From NCBI RefSeq assembly GCF_007677725.1, contig NZ_VEDF01000008.1, forward strand, positions 1-64,000: 64,000 bases of DNA, written 5' to 3'. The notes below the pieces were generated by a model. It worked only from the letters and a program-made list of their open reading frames with translations. It was not told the origin of the DNA and did not search any database. The position numbers and the translations under genes are program-made. Numbering within the stretch: the stretch's first letter is position 1; every line of letters begins with the position of its first letter. Shown here piece after piece: positions 34,288 through 42,727 of this stretch. Source of the stretch: Pseudomonas sp. URMO17WK12:I11. Its GTDB lineage: Bacteria > Pseudomonadota > Gammaproteobacteria > Pseudomonadales > Pseudomonadaceae.

Positions 34288-35172
34288 ATGCGTATGCGCC
34301 TGATGCTGTTGGGTGGTGGCAATGCCCTCGGGCAAGCGCTGATTCGTCTTGGGGCCGAGGAGGGCATCTCGTTCCTGGCGCCGCGCCCGCCGGAGGATGG
34401 CTGGGCGCCGGCAAGCCTCACTCAGTTGCTCGACGATCACCGCCCCGATGCCCTGGTCAACCTGGCTTACTACTTCGACTGGTTCCAGGCCGAGTCGGTC
34501 AGCGAACAGCGCCTGGCCCAGCAGGAGCGTGCGGTGGAGCGCTTGGCCGAGTTGTGCCAGCACCACCAGATCACCTTGGTGCAGCCCTCGAGCTACCGGG
34601 TGTTCGACGGCTCGCGCGCCACTGCCTACAGCGAGAAGGACGAACCGGTGCCGCTGGGGCTGCGTGGCCAGGCCTTGTGGCGTATCGAACAAAGCGTGCG
34701 CGCGGCCTGCCCACAGCATGTGCTGTTGCGCTTTGGCTGGTTGCTCGACGAAAGCATCGACGGTGCGCTGGGGCGTTTCCTGACCCGCGCCGAGCAGCCT
34801 CAGGAGCTGCTGCTGGCCGATGATCGTCGCGGCAACCCGACCCCGGTCGATGACGCCGCGCGGGTGATCCTGTCGGTACTCAAGCAGCTGGATTGCAACG
34901 CACCGCTGTGGGGCACCTACCATTACGCCGGCAACGAGGCGACCACGCCGCTGGCGCTTGGCCAGGCGATTCTCGGCGAAGCCGGGCAGTACCGCCAGCT
35001 GGCGGTCCAGGCGCCGACCGCCCAGGCCCACGCCGCTCGCCCGGATGCAAGCGAAGAGCCGCAACACGCGGTGCTGGCCTGCAAGAAAATTCTTCACACC
35101 TTCGGCATCAAGCCGCGCGCCTGGCGCGCCGGTCTGCCGCCTCTACTGGATCGATTCTACCGCCATGGCTGA
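34288..35172 (+). CDS. RfbD-like SDR protein without the catalytic YxxxK
   Basis: A 294-residue Rossmann protein related to dTDP-4-dehydrorhamnose reductases. The nucleotide motif is LLGGGNALGQAL, and the RfbD-type stretch SSYRVFDGSRATAYSEKDEPVPLG is clear. Where YxxxK is expected the sequence is R126-GQA-L130 (LRGQALWRIEQ), so both catalytic residues are missing. It is probably a pseudoenzyme or a cofactor/substrate-binding partner. It overlaps the next epimerase gene by 8 bp. ATG 34288 is preferred; starts at 34246 or 34294 are possible. Confidence 0.7.
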   Translation: MRMRLMLLGGGNALGQALIRLGAEEGISFLAPRPPEDGWAPASLTQLLDDHRPDALVNLAYYFDWFQAESVSEQRLAQQERAVERLAELCQHHQITLVQPSSYRVFDGSRATAYSEKDEPVPLGLRGQALWRIEQSVRAACPQHVLLRFGWLLDESIDGALGRFLTRAEQPQELLLADDRRGNPTPVDDAARVILSVLKQLDCNAPLWGTYHYAGNEATTPLALGQAILGEAGQYRQLAVQAPTAQAHAARPDASEEPQHAVLACKKILHTFGIKPRAWRAGLPPLLDRFYRHG

Positions 35173-36097
35173 TGCCCCCATCCTGATCACCGGCGGCGCC
35201 GGCTTCATTGGCTCGCACCTGTGCGACGCGCTGTTGGACAAAGGATACGCCGTACGGATTCTGGACGATCTTTCGACCGGCAAGGCTGACAACCTGCAGC
35301 TGGGCCACCCGCAGCTCGAGTTGATCGAAGGCGACGTCGCCGACGCCGCGTTGGTCCAGCGCGCGGCCGCCGGGTGCCGGGCCGTGGTTCACCTGGCCGC
35401 CGTGGCCTCCGTGCAGGCATCGGTCGAAGACCCGGTGAAAACCCACCAGAGCAACTTCATCGGCACCCTCAACGTTGCCGAAGCCATGCGCGTACAGGGG
35501 GTGCGTCGCGTACTGTTCGCCTCGAGCGCAGCGGTGTACGGCAACAACGGTGAGGGCCAGTCGATCGGCGAAGAGACGCCCAAGGCGCCACTGACGCCTT
35601 ACGCCGTGGACAAGCTGGCCAGCGAGCAATACCTGGACTTCTACCGCCGCCAGCATGGCCTGGAGCCGGTGGTGTTCCGTTTCTTCAATATCTTCGGTCC
35701 GCGCCAGGACCCGTCATCGCCGTATTCCGGGGTGATCAGCATCTTTGCCGAGCGCGCGACCCAGGGCTTGCCGATCACCGTGTTCGGCGATGGCGAACAG
35801 ACCCGTGACTTCCTCTACGTCGGCGATCTGGTGCAGGTCATGGTGCAGGCGCTGGAGCAGCCGCAGGTCGAAGAAGGGGCGGTGAACATCGGGCTGAATC
35901 AGGCGACCTCACTGAACCAGTTGCTGATGGCGCTGGAGCAGGTAGTCGGCAGTTTGCCGGCAATCAGCTATGGCCAGGCACGTTCGGGCGATATTCGCCA
36001 TTCGCGGGCAGACAACCAACGCCTGCTGGCACGCTTCGCCTTTCCCCAGCCAACGCCCATGGTCGAAGGCCTGGCCAAGTTGCTCGGCAAGGCCTGA
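35165..36097 (+). CDS. NAD-dependent epimerase/dehydratase (GalE-like SDR)
   Basis: A 310-residue extended SDR with the NAD motif ITGGAGFIGSHL (residues ~6-17), the active-site Ser region FASSAAVYG and an intact YxxxK (PYAVDKLASE). It fits UDP-sugar 4-epimerases or related dehydratases; the substrate cannot be assigned. ATG 35165 lies inside the 3' end of the preceding SDR gene, so the two are translationally coupled. The pair next to oprG is conserved in Pseudomonas. Confidence 0.88.
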   Translation: MADAPILITGGAGFIGSHLCDALLDKGYAVRILDDLSTGKADNLQLGHPQLELIEGDVADAALVQRAAAGCRAVVHLAAVASVQASVEDPVKTHQSNFIGTLNVAEAMRVQGVRRVLFASSAAVYGNNGEGQSIGEETPKAPLTPYAVDKLASEQYLDFYRRQHGLEPVVFRFFNIFGPRQDPSSPYSGVISIFAERATQGLPITVFGDGEQTRDFLYVGDLVQVMVQALEQPQVEEGAVNIGLNQATSLNQLLMALEQVVGSLPAISYGQARSGDIRHSRADNQRLLARFAFPQPTPMVEGLAKLLGKA

Positions 36098-36137
36098 TCG
36101 GCAGGCTCGGCCTGGCCCTGCGGCAGGGCTGAAATAC

Positions 36138-36163
36138 AGAAGGGCGGCTCAGGCCGCCCTTTG
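36138..36163. terminator. Bidirectional terminator between the epimerase and oprG
   Basis: AAGGGCGGC (36140-36148) and GCCGCCCTT (36153-36161) form a 9-bp stem with a 4-nt loop between two convergent genes. T-runs are short on both sides. Confidence 0.7.
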
Positions 36164-36171
36164 CACACGCT

Positions 36172-36855
36172 TCAGAACTTGTAACCAAGGCCGACCATGT
36201 AGACCCACGGGTCGACATCGACATCCACCTTGGTCTTGCTGTAGCCCAAGGCAGTCGGGCCGTTGACGCTGGCCTTGGTGTCAATGTCGACGTACCAGAC
36301 CGAGGCATTGACCAGCAGGTTGTCGGTGATCATGTAGTCCATGCCCAGTTGCCCGGCGATGCCCACCGAGTCTTGCAGCTTCAGATTGCTGAAACCCTGT
36401 TGCTTGCGTGTGCTGCTGAGGTCTTCATCGAAGAACAGCGTGTAGTTGATACCGACGCCCGCATAGGGCTGGAACTTCGAGCCGGGGTCCATCGGGTAGT
36501 ACTGCACCGACAAGGTAGGTGGCAGTTGCTTGATGTTGGCCAGTTTGCCGTCCAAGCCCGCGCCCAGGCCCTTGACCCCAACGGTGTGCTGGAACGGCGT
36601 GGCTGCCAGCAGCTCAAGGCCGATGTGGTCGGTGAGCATGTAGCCGAAGGTCAGGCCCAGCTGGGTGTCGCTGTCCAGGGTAGCCTTGGTTCCGGAAACC
36701 TTGGCGCCATCGAATTTGAGGTCGCTGCTGCTTTCGTTCGGGGCAGTGGTGATGGCGCCGGCGCGAACGATGATGTCGCCGGCCTGGTGGGCGTGGGCAA
36801 CGGGGGCGGTGAGCGCAAGGGCCGCGAGCACGGCGCCGAGCATGGACTTGTTCAT
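36172..36855 (-). CDS. oprG: Outer membrane protein OprG (OmpW family)
   Basis: A 227-residue beta-barrel protein with a signal peptide (MNKSMLGAVLAALALTAPVAHA) and the C-terminal aromatic KF of outer membrane proteins. The OmpW family forms an 8-stranded barrel that lets small hydrophobic molecules cross the outer membrane. ATG 36855 follows TTTGGGAGC; the frame opens four codons earlier. A possible Anr site lies upstream, in line with the oxygen-dependent expression of oprG known in P. aeruginosa. Confidence 0.92.
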   Translation of the reverse strand: MNKSMLGAVLAALALTAPVAHAHQAGDIIVRAGAITTAPNESSSDLKFDGAKVSGTKATLDSDTQLGLTFGYMLTDHIGLELLAATPFQHTVGVKGLGAGLDGKLANIKQLPPTLSVQYYPMDPGSKFQPYAGVGINYTLFFDEDLSSTRKQQGFSNLKLQDSVGIAGQLGMDYMITDNLLVNASVWYVDIDTKASVNGPTALGYSKTKVDVDVDPWVYMVGLGYKF

Positions 36856-36892
36856 GGAAGCTCCCAAAGGACGTGAGTAATCAAGTGGTCCA

Positions 36893-36934
36893 ATGGTACG
36901 GAGCCGTCTAAACAGAATGTTTGACCCAGCTCAA
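36893..36934 (-). promoter_or_regulatory. Anr-type site and -10 of oprG
   Basis: TTGAC-CCAG-CTCAA (36921-36934) matches the FNR/Anr pattern TTGAT-N4-ATCAA at 8 of 10 positions. On the minus strand TACCAT (36898-36893) gives a -10 with a start near 36886, placing the site at about -41.5, the class II position. Confidence 0.6.
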
Positions 36935-36964
36935 AGAAGCGTCTTCACAAATTCGAAACAGTTC

Positions 36965-37516
36965 TCACTTGAGCTCATAAGCGTAGATTTTCTCCGCTTC
37001 CAGTTGATAACCAGCATCGGCCAGTTCGCTGCTGGACGCTTTGACCTGCATCTTGCCCTCGATCCAGTAGGGCTGATACAGGTCCTCCACGCGCACGCCC
37101 ATCTCGCTGAAAATGTGCACGATCTGGTTCGATGGCGGTGGCGGCACATGGATGCACGCGCCGTAGTACGGCACCAGCAGAAACTCCGTGGTTCGCCCTT
37201 CCTCGCTCACTTCCAGCGGCACGATGTAGCCCGGAATCTTCACTTGCTGACCGTCGAGGCTTCGCACCACCGGAGCATTGGGCGCCTGTTGATGGGCCGG
37301 TGGTGCCGATTCGGCCGACAGCGCGTCACTGAGCTGGGACATGTCGTGCAAGGGAGCCAGCTGTGGCGCAATGACCGGCGCGCCCTCGGGGATCAGTGCC
37401 GGCCAGTCCAGCTCGCGCGGTTCTGCGGCCCAGGCCGGCACGGCCAGCGACAGCAACAGCGCCAGCGCAAAGTGCACTGGCTTGCCCACGAGCAGGCCAT
37501 GGAAGTATCGGATCAT
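36965..37516 (-). CDS. DUF3299 periplasmic protein
   Basis: A 183-residue protein with an N-terminal signal (LALALLLSLAVPAWA) and the DUF3299 hallmark YGACIHVPPPPSNQ. The function is not established. It is the last gene of an operon with an FtsX-like permease, an ABC ATPase and a His-rich DUF2796 protein; homologues in P. aeruginosa (PA4063-PA4066) rise in zinc starvation. ATG 37516 is chosen because it starts the signal peptide; 11 bp separate it from the permease stop. Confidence 0.85.
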   Translation of the reverse strand: MIRYFHGLLVGKPVHFALALLLSLAVPAWAAEPRELDWPALIPEGAPVIAPQLAPLHDMSQLSDALSAESAPPAHQQAPNAPVVRSLDGQQVKIPGYIVPLEVSEEGRTTEFLLVPYYGACIHVPPPPSNQIVHIFSEMGVRVEDLYQPYWIEGKMQVKASSSELADAGYQLEAEKIYAYELK

Positions 37517-37527
37517 TGCACAGGTTC

Positions 37528-38793
37528 TCAGAGGTGGATCGACAGGCCATCGGCCAGCGACTGCCGATAGGCACGCCAGGCCGGCACACTGCCCATCAGC
37601 AGCGCTGCGCCGAGGATGATAGCCAGCAATGTCCACTCATGGGGACTCGGTGCGGCCAGCGGCAGGTACAACCCGTAGTTGGCTTGCACATAGCCCTGGG
37701 CCAGGGCGATCCCGGCGTACAGCAAGCCCAGCCCGGCGCCGATGCCGATCAGCGCCAGGGCCAGCGCTTCGAGCACCAGTAGGCCTCCGATGTGCCACGG
37801 CCGTGCGCCCACCGAGCGCAAGATGGCCATTTCCCGGCGACGCTCGTTGAGGCTGGTGAGAATCGCCGTGAGCATGCCGATCAAGCCCGTCAGCACGACG
37901 AACAACGACACCACGAACAACGCCTGCTCGGCAGTCCCCATCAGGCTCCACAGCTCTTGCAGGGCGACCCCGGGAAGGATTGCCAGCAGCGGCTCGCTGC
38001 GATAGTCGTTGATCTCGCGCTGCAGGCTGAAGGTCGCGATCTTGCTGTTCAGGCCGAGCATGAACGCGGTGATGGCCGCGGGCTGCAGGTCCATGGTGCG
38101 GGCCTGCTCGGCGCTGATCCGCCCGGCGCCACGGGCGGGCACGCCGTTGTGCCAATCGATGTGGATCGCTTCCATCCCTGCCAGGCTGATGTGCAAGGTG
38201 CGGTCCACGGGCGTGCCGGTGCGCTTGAGCACGCCGACCACGGTGAACGGCTTGTCGTCGTGCTTGACCAGGCTGATGGCAGCGACGCCATGGGCCAGCA
38301 CCACTTTATCGCCAAGCGTGTAGTGCAGGGCGTCGGCCACTTCGGCGCCGAGCACCACTTCGAATGGGTCACTGGCGAATGCGCGACCCTGGCTCAGTTC
38401 AAGATGCTGCCGACGCCCGTACTGATAATGGCTGAAATAATCGCCGGTGGTGCCCAGCACTCGATAGCCCCGGTGCGAGTCGCCCAGTGAAATCGGGATC
38501 GCCCACTTCACCCGCCGATCCTGGGCGTAATGCTGGAAGCTGTCCCAGCGAATGTTATTGGTCGCATTACCGATGCGGAACACCGAGTAGAGCAACAGAT
38601 TGACCGAGCCCGAGCGAGCCCCGACGATCAGGTCGGTGCCGCTGATGGTGCTGGCGAAGCTGGCGCGCGCTTCGGTACGCACGCGTTCGACCGCCAGCAG
38701 CAGGCATACCGACAGGGCGATGGCGAAAGCGGTGAGAAACGCGGTGAAGCGGCGGTTGGCCAGGCTGGCCAGGGCAAGGCGGAGCAGGTACAT
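37528..38793 (-). CDS. ABC transporter permease (FtsX/MacB-like)
   Basis: A 421-residue membrane protein with an N-terminal helix (residues ~15-40), a large periplasmic domain and three C-terminal helices, the FtsX/MacB layout. Such permeases often drive lipoprotein or substrate movement in the periplasm rather than direct import. The ATG at 38793 shares one base with the stop of the ATPase gene. The long upstream open frame inside the ATPase gene was not used. Confidence 0.9.
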   Translation of the reverse strand: MYLLRLALASLANRRFTAFLTAFAIALSVCLLLAVERVRTEARASFASTISGTDLIVGARSGSVNLLLYSVFRIGNATNNIRWDSFQHYAQDRRVKWAIPISLGDSHRGYRVLGTTGDYFSHYQYGRRQHLELSQGRAFASDPFEVVLGAEVADALHYTLGDKVVLAHGVAAISLVKHDDKPFTVVGVLKRTGTPVDRTLHISLAGMEAIHIDWHNGVPARGAGRISAEQARTMDLQPAAITAFMLGLNSKIATFSLQREINDYRSEPLLAILPGVALQELWSLMGTAEQALFVVSLFVVLTGLIGMLTAILTSLNERRREMAILRSVGARPWHIGGLLVLEALALALIGIGAGLGLLYAGIALAQGYVQANYGLYLPLAAPSPHEWTLLAIILGAALLMGSVPAWRAYRQSLADGLSIHL

Positions 38794-39503
38794 CAGGCCT
38801 CCCGAGACGTGGCGGCGCGGTTGAGTTCGGCCAGCGACAGGTGCCGGTCGAACAGCGGCGCCAGGCTTTGGTCGTGGCTGACGAACAACAGGCTGGAGCC
38901 TGCCCCGCGGCATTCGTCGAACAGCAGGCGGATGAACGACTCGCGGGTGTCGGCGTCCAGCGCCGAAGTCGGCTCGTCAGCGATCACCAGTTCCGGTTGG
39001 CCGATCAGCGCGCGTGCCGCAGCGACGCGTTGCTGCTGGCCAATCGACAGGCTGTCGGCACGCCGTGCGAGCAGGGCCGGGTCACCCAGGCCCAGGTGTG
39101 CAAGCAGCTCGCGGGCAGCCTGGTCGACGCTGCCGTGGCGTTGCGCGGCGCGCTCGGCGCGGCTGCGCGAGAAGCGGCAGGGCAGCTCGACATTTTCCCG
39201 CACCGACAGAAACGGCAGCAGGTTGAACTGCTGAAAGATGTACCCAGTGTGGTCGACCCGAAAGCGGTCCCGGGCGCCTTGGCCGAGTAGCGCAAGGTCC
39301 TGGCCGAGCAACTGGATACGTCCCTGATCTGGCCTGTTCACCCCGCCCAGCAGCCCGAGCAGGGTGGTCTTGCCACTGCCGCTGGGGCCTTTGAGAAACA
39401 GCGCCTCGCCGGCTTCCAGGCGAAATGCCGGGATATCCAGCAGCGCAGCCTGGCCAGGCCAGGCGAACAGCAGGTCTTGCAGTTCAATCAGTGCCTGGCT
39501 CAT
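38793..39503 (-). CDS. ABC transporter ATP-binding protein
   Basis: A 236-residue ATPase with Walker A GPSGSGKTTLL, Q-loop FQQFNLLPFLSV, signature LSIGQQQRVAAARAL and Walker B LVIADEPTSALD. It belongs to the LolD/MacB-type group that works with FtsX-like permeases. It lies between the DUF2796 gene (1 bp gap) and the permease gene (1 bp overlap), a tight operon. Confidence 0.94.
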   Translation of the reverse strand: MSQALIELQDLLFAWPGQAALLDIPAFRLEAGEALFLKGPSGSGKTTLLGLLGGVNRPDQGRIQLLGQDLALLGQGARDRFRVDHTGYIFQQFNLLPFLSVRENVELPCRFSRSRAERAAQRHGSVDQAARELLAHLGLGDPALLARRADSLSIGQQQRVAAARALIGQPELVIADEPTSALDADTRESFIRLLFDECRGAGSSLLFVSHDQSLAPLFDRHLSLAELNRAATSREA

Positions 39504-39504
39504 C

Positions 39505-40074
39505 TCAGAATGTGACCACAGCCTTGGCTGGCGAGGTCTCGGTGCCTTTCTGGCCATTCGCGCCGATCGATTGCACGATGATCTTCTGCGTGGCCGGGAA
39601 CGCCTTGTACAGCGGCGACAGGTCGATCTGGGCAAGTTTCTCGGGGTTGGCGCAGGTCAATTGGTAATGCGCGTTGATGTCGCTGTGCACGTGGCCCTTC
39701 TCATGCTCGTCGCCGTCAGCGTCCGCTTTGCCGGCGTCGCCGAACAGCGGGCTTTCCAGCGCTTGCTGGTCTTCCTTGCATCCGGCAGCCGGTGCCAGGC
39801 CGAACAGCTTCAGCGGCTGCTCCAACTGCTGGCGCACCGCCGCGACCTTGGCTTTGTCGGCATCGCTGCTGGCGGCGTGTTCAAAACCCACCAGGTTCAT
39901 CGCCGGGCTGTCGAGTTCCAGCTCCAGGGTATTGCCGTCGACCACGGCGTTGAGCTTGGCCACGCCGTGTTCATGGGCACCAAGCGTGCCGTGGGCATGA
40001 TCGTGCTCGTCATGGGCGTGGGCCATGGCCAGCGGCAACAGGGTGAGAGGCAGGGCAAGCAGCAGACGACGCAT
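39505..40074 (-). CDS. ZrgA-like DUF2796 zinc-binding periplasmic protein
   Basis: A 189-residue protein with a signal peptide (MRRLLLALPLTLLPLAMAHA) and a His/Asp-rich mature N-terminus (HDEHDHAHGTLGAHEHG) able to bind zinc. It belongs to DUF2796, which includes Vibrio ZrgA, a zinc-uptake protein. It is first in the operon with the ABC genes and the DUF3299 gene. The C-terminal region has one Cys pair (Cys near 118 and 142), possibly a disulfide. Confidence 0.85.
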   Translation of the reverse strand: MRRLLLALPLTLLPLAMAHAHDEHDHAHGTLGAHEHGVAKLNAVVDGNTLELELDSPAMNLVGFEHAASSDADKAKVAAVRQQLEQPLKLFGLAPAAGCKEDQQALESPLFGDAGKADADGDEHEKGHVHSDINAHYQLTCANPEKLAQIDLSPLYKAFPATQKIIVQSIGANGQKGTETSPAKAVVTF

Positions 40075-40104
40075 GACGACTCCGAAGACAGGCGGTTGGG
40101 GATG

Positions 40105-40121
40105 GTTATGTTATAACGAAT
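40105..40121 (-). promoter_or_regulatory. Candidate Zur site of the zinc operon
   Basis: Read on the minus strand, TATAACATAAC matches one half of the Zur consensus (TATAACATTTC) at 9 of 11 positions, but the other half-site is poor. It lies 30-47 bp before the DUF2796 gene. The operon is zinc-regulated in P. aeruginosa, so a Zur site is expected here. Confidence 0.35.
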
Positions 40122-40203
40122 GTCAAGCGAGCCGCCAGCCCGGGTGGCGCAGGTTTCATGTTGCGGTAGCATGGCCCGATCAATTGAGCACAAGGGCATC
40201 AGC

Positions 40204-40545
40204 ATGAGAATTCGCGGGCAGATTGGTGAGTGGCCAGTGGACCTGACCATCGAGCTTGAGCCGCACGAGTGGGCGCAGCTGGGGCGGCAAGTCCAGACCC
40301 AGGGCCTACCGGTCGAGCCTGTGGTAGTCGCCCCAGCGCCGCGCGCCGATGACAGTCAATGGCAGGCGGCACAAGAGCTGCTGCGTCTGGCCGGGCAAAT
40401 GAGCGGCCCATTGCTGCTCGATCGCCTCGAAGGCCTGGCAGGCAGCACAGCGGCCGGCAAACGCCTGCTGGTGCGCCTGCGCCACAGCAGTGAGGTGAAG
40501 GTGGAAAGTGGCGCCGATGCACCGGTGTACCGCTGGGTAGGGTGA
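40204..40545 (+). CDS. Conserved hypothetical protein
   Basis: A 113-residue, soluble, acidic protein (MRIRGQIGEWPVDLTIELEPHEW...) of a kind conserved next to the zinc operon in pseudomonads. No catalytic motif, signal peptide or membrane segment is visible. It is divergent from the DUF2796 gene, 129 bp apart. ATG 40204 is chosen; the open frame upstream to 40120 overlaps the promoter region of the divergent operon. Confidence 0.7.
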   Translation: MRIRGQIGEWPVDLTIELEPHEWAQLGRQVQTQGLPVEPVVVAPAPRADDSQWQAAQELLRLAGQMSGPLLLDRLEGLAGSTAAGKRLLVRLRHSSEVKVESGADAPVYRWVG

Positions 40546-40563
40546 GCATCACCTGCCCAGGCT

Positions 40564-40579
40564 GCCCGCGAGCGCGGGC
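40564..40579. terminator. Hairpin between convergent genes
   Basis: GCCCGC-GAGC-GCGGGC forms a 6-bp perfect stem in the 57-bp gap between the hypothetical gene and the CnoX-like gene. There is no T-run, so termination is only inferred from the convergent layout. Confidence 0.35.
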
Positions 40580-40602
40580 AAACCTGGTTCAGTATTGCGC
40601 CA

Positions 40603-41475
40603 TCAGAACATCGCCGAAGACAAACGCCGCCGATACACACTCACCAGCGGATGGTCACTGCCCAGTAGCTCGAACACCTGCAGCATCGCCTTCTGCGGCA
40701 AACCGTTCTCATACCCGCGATTGCGCTGGAACAGTTTCAGCAAACCCTCCAGCGCCGCCTCGTACTGCTGGCGTGCCAACTGCTGAATGCTCAGCTGATA
40801 GGCCGCTTCGTCGTCGTGCGGGTTCTGCGCCAGGCGCGTCTTCAGGTCAGCCACTTCCGGCAGGCTGGCGGCCTGGCGCAGGAAGGTCAGTTGCGCCTTG
40901 GCACCGGCCAGTGCGGCTTTGTGGTCGTCGGACTTGACCGCCTGCAGCACGCTCTCGGCCTCGTCCAGCTCGCCACGCTCGGCCAGGCAACGGGCGTACA
41001 GGATCAACGCTTCGGCATTGCTGTTGTCCTCACCCAGCAGGGCCTTGAGCGCCGCTTCGGCTTCGGCGAATCGGCTTTCGGCGAACAGTTGCCTGGCACC
41101 TTCGAGCGGCGAGGCCGCGGCAGGGGCCGGCAGCTGCACGTGCGGCTCGAGCATGGCGCGGATGGCCGATTCGGGCTGGGCGCCGGCAAAGCCATCGACC
41201 GGCTGACCATCTTTGAACAGCACCACGGTCGGCAGGCTGCGGATACCGAACTGCGCTACCACCTGCTGCTCGACGTCGCAGTTGATCTTGGCCAGCAGCA
41301 GCTCGCCCTGGTAGCCTTCGGCGATTTTCGCCAGCAGTGGCATCAACGCCTTGCAGGGCGCACACCATTCGGCCCAGAAGTCGACCAGTACCGGCTTGTG
41401 GAAGGAATTCTCGATCACCAGCTGTTGGAACGTGGCATCGGTGGCATCGAAGATGTAAGGGGTGTCCTGGCTCAT
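40603..41475 (-). CDS. cnoX: Thioredoxin-domain co-chaperone (CnoX/YbbN-like)
   Basis: A 290-residue protein with an N-terminal thioredoxin domain (active site WAEWCAPCKALMP, near residue 38) and a C-terminal TPR-like tail (ARQLFAESRFAEAEAALKAL). This is the CnoX layout: it protects proteins from hypochlorous-acid damage and hands them to GroEL. Unlike E. coli YbbN, which lacks the first Cys, this one keeps both Cys of WCAPC. Confidence 0.85.
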   Translation of the reverse strand: MSQDTPYIFDATDATFQQLVIENSFHKPVLVDFWAEWCAPCKALMPLLAKIAEGYQGELLLAKINCDVEQQVVAQFGIRSLPTVVLFKDGQPVDGFAGAQPESAIRAMLEPHVQLPAPAAASPLEGARQLFAESRFAEAEAALKALLGEDNSNAEALILYARCLAERGELDEAESVLQAVKSDDHKAALAGAKAQLTFLRQAASLPEVADLKTRLAQNPHDDEAAYQLSIQQLARQQYEAALEGLLKLFQRNRGYENGLPQKAMLQVFELLGSDHPLVSVYRRRLSSAMF

Positions 41476-41506
41476 CGCGACTCTCGCAAATCCGTGAATG
41501 GCACCA

Positions 41507-42166
41507 CTATAAAGGCTCGCGGCTGGCGTGGTACAGGCTGACCCGGCGGAATTCGTGCGGTTCGGCCAGGTCTGGCAAGGTCAGCGCTTGCAGTACCTCC
41601 AAGTGGCGGTACAGCGGATGGCTGAAATCACGTACGCGCGAGTCGGCCACCAGCGCTTGCCGGCCACGCTTGAGAAAGGCATCGAGCAGAGGCAGGTTGG
41701 CACGGTCGTAGAGCACGTCGGCCACCAGAATCAAATCGAAGCGGTCTGCCTCGGCGAAGAAATCGCTGCTGTAGCCCAGTTCCACATCATTGAGCCGGGC
41801 ATTGGCGCGGCAGGCGTGCAGGGCCAAGGGGTCAAGGTCGCACGCCACCACCTCCAGGGCCCCGGCACGGGCGGCGGCGATACCGGCGATGCCCGAGCCT
41901 GCACCGAAATCCAGCACACGCTTGCCAGCTACCCAGTGCGGATGGGCAGCCAGGTAGCGCGCCATCGCCAGGCCGCTGGCCCAGCAGAAGCTCCAGTAGG
42001 GCGGGTCTTCAAGAATGCGCTGTGTCTCTTCACTGCTGAAGGCACGGTCCATGTTGTGCTCATCGATCAGCCACAGCTTCAGCGCACAGCCAGGCAAGGC
42101 CCTGACCGCCAGCTGCGCTTCGCCGATCAGGGCGCTGAGCGCCTGTTGCAGGGCAAGCGGCGCCAC
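41507..42166 (-). CDS. Class I SAM-dependent methyltransferase
   Basis: A 219-residue protein with the SAM motif VLDFGAGSGIAGIAAARAG (about residues 85-103), followed by VVACDLDPLAL and the motif IV-like DLILVADVLYD. It resembles protein lysine methyltransferases such as PrmA-related or ETFBKMT-like enzymes; the substrate is unknown. It starts at GTG 42166 directly after the TAA of the YbaY-type lipoprotein gene, so the two are cotranscribed. Confidence 0.85.
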   Translation of the reverse strand: MAPLALQQALSALIGEAQLAVRALPGCALKLWLIDEHNMDRAFSSEETQRILEDPPYWSFCWASGLAMARYLAAHPHWVAGKRVLDFGAGSGIAGIAAARAGALEVVACDLDPLALHACRANARLNDVELGYSSDFFAEADRFDLILVADVLYDRANLPLLDAFLKRGRQALVADSRVRDFSHPLYRHLEVLQALTLPDLAEPHEFRRVSLYHASREPL

Positions 42167-42622
42167 TTACGGCGCTTTCTCGAAACGCAGCGGGCCGGTC
42201 GCCTGGGTCTGGGCCTGGGTGATACGCAGCGGCGGCAGGTGCATGATCAACTGCCCGGAGCGGCTGGCGCGGCCGCGCAATTCGACGCGAGCACCGGCCG
42301 GGAAGGCCTCGGGGTTGAAACGCAGCCGATAGGGCAGCGCCTGGCCGTTGCCGCTCAAGGTGCTGCTGGCCAGCAATTGCTGCGGACGATCACGCTCGTC
42401 GATGACCAGCAGTGCCAGCTCCACGTCGGCACCGGCCGGGATCTCCAGCAAGGTACCGCTCAACTCGCGCTGGTAGGCAGGCAAGGGGCCGAGCGCTTCG
42501 GTAGCGTTTTTCGCCACCTTGGCCGGCGCGGGGGCAGGGGCGGTGGCGGTCTTGGGGCGATCGCTGCCGCAGGCGACGAGCAGGGAGGCGCAGCACAGCA
42601 CGAGGAGCGCACGAACGGGCAT
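42167..42622 (-). CDS. YbaY-type lipoprotein
   Basis: A 151-residue lipoprotein: signal peptide MPVRALLVLCCASLLVACGS with lipobox LVAC and the modified Cys at position 18. An Ala/Pro linker precedes a beta-rich YbaY-like domain (LPAYQRELSGTLLEIPAGADVEL). It is likely anchored to the outer membrane; the function is unknown. ATG 42622 is preferred over an in-frame GTG five codons earlier because AAGGAC lies 8 nt before it. Confidence 0.82.
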   Translation of the reverse strand: MPVRALLVLCCASLLVACGSDRPKTATAPAPAPAKVAKNATEALGPLPAYQRELSGTLLEIPAGADVELALLVIDERDRPQQLLASSTLSGNGQALPYRLRFNPEAFPAGARVELRGRASRSGQLIMHLPPLRITQAQTQATGPLRFEKAP

Positions 42623-42670
42623 GGGTGGGTCCTTCACGGGCAGAATTGTATGGATGTTAACCCCTTTGGC

Positions 42671-42698
42671 TTGTCTTGCCAGTGCAATGCGCTACCAT
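42671..42698 (+). promoter_or_regulatory. Candidate nrdR/rib promoter
   Basis: TTGTCT (42671-42676), a 16-bp spacer and TACCAT (42693-42698), giving a start about 23 nt before nrdR. Confidence 0.45.
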
Positions 42699-42727
42699 GG
42701 CCGTCCCTTTTTTTGTTGCCTGCCACC

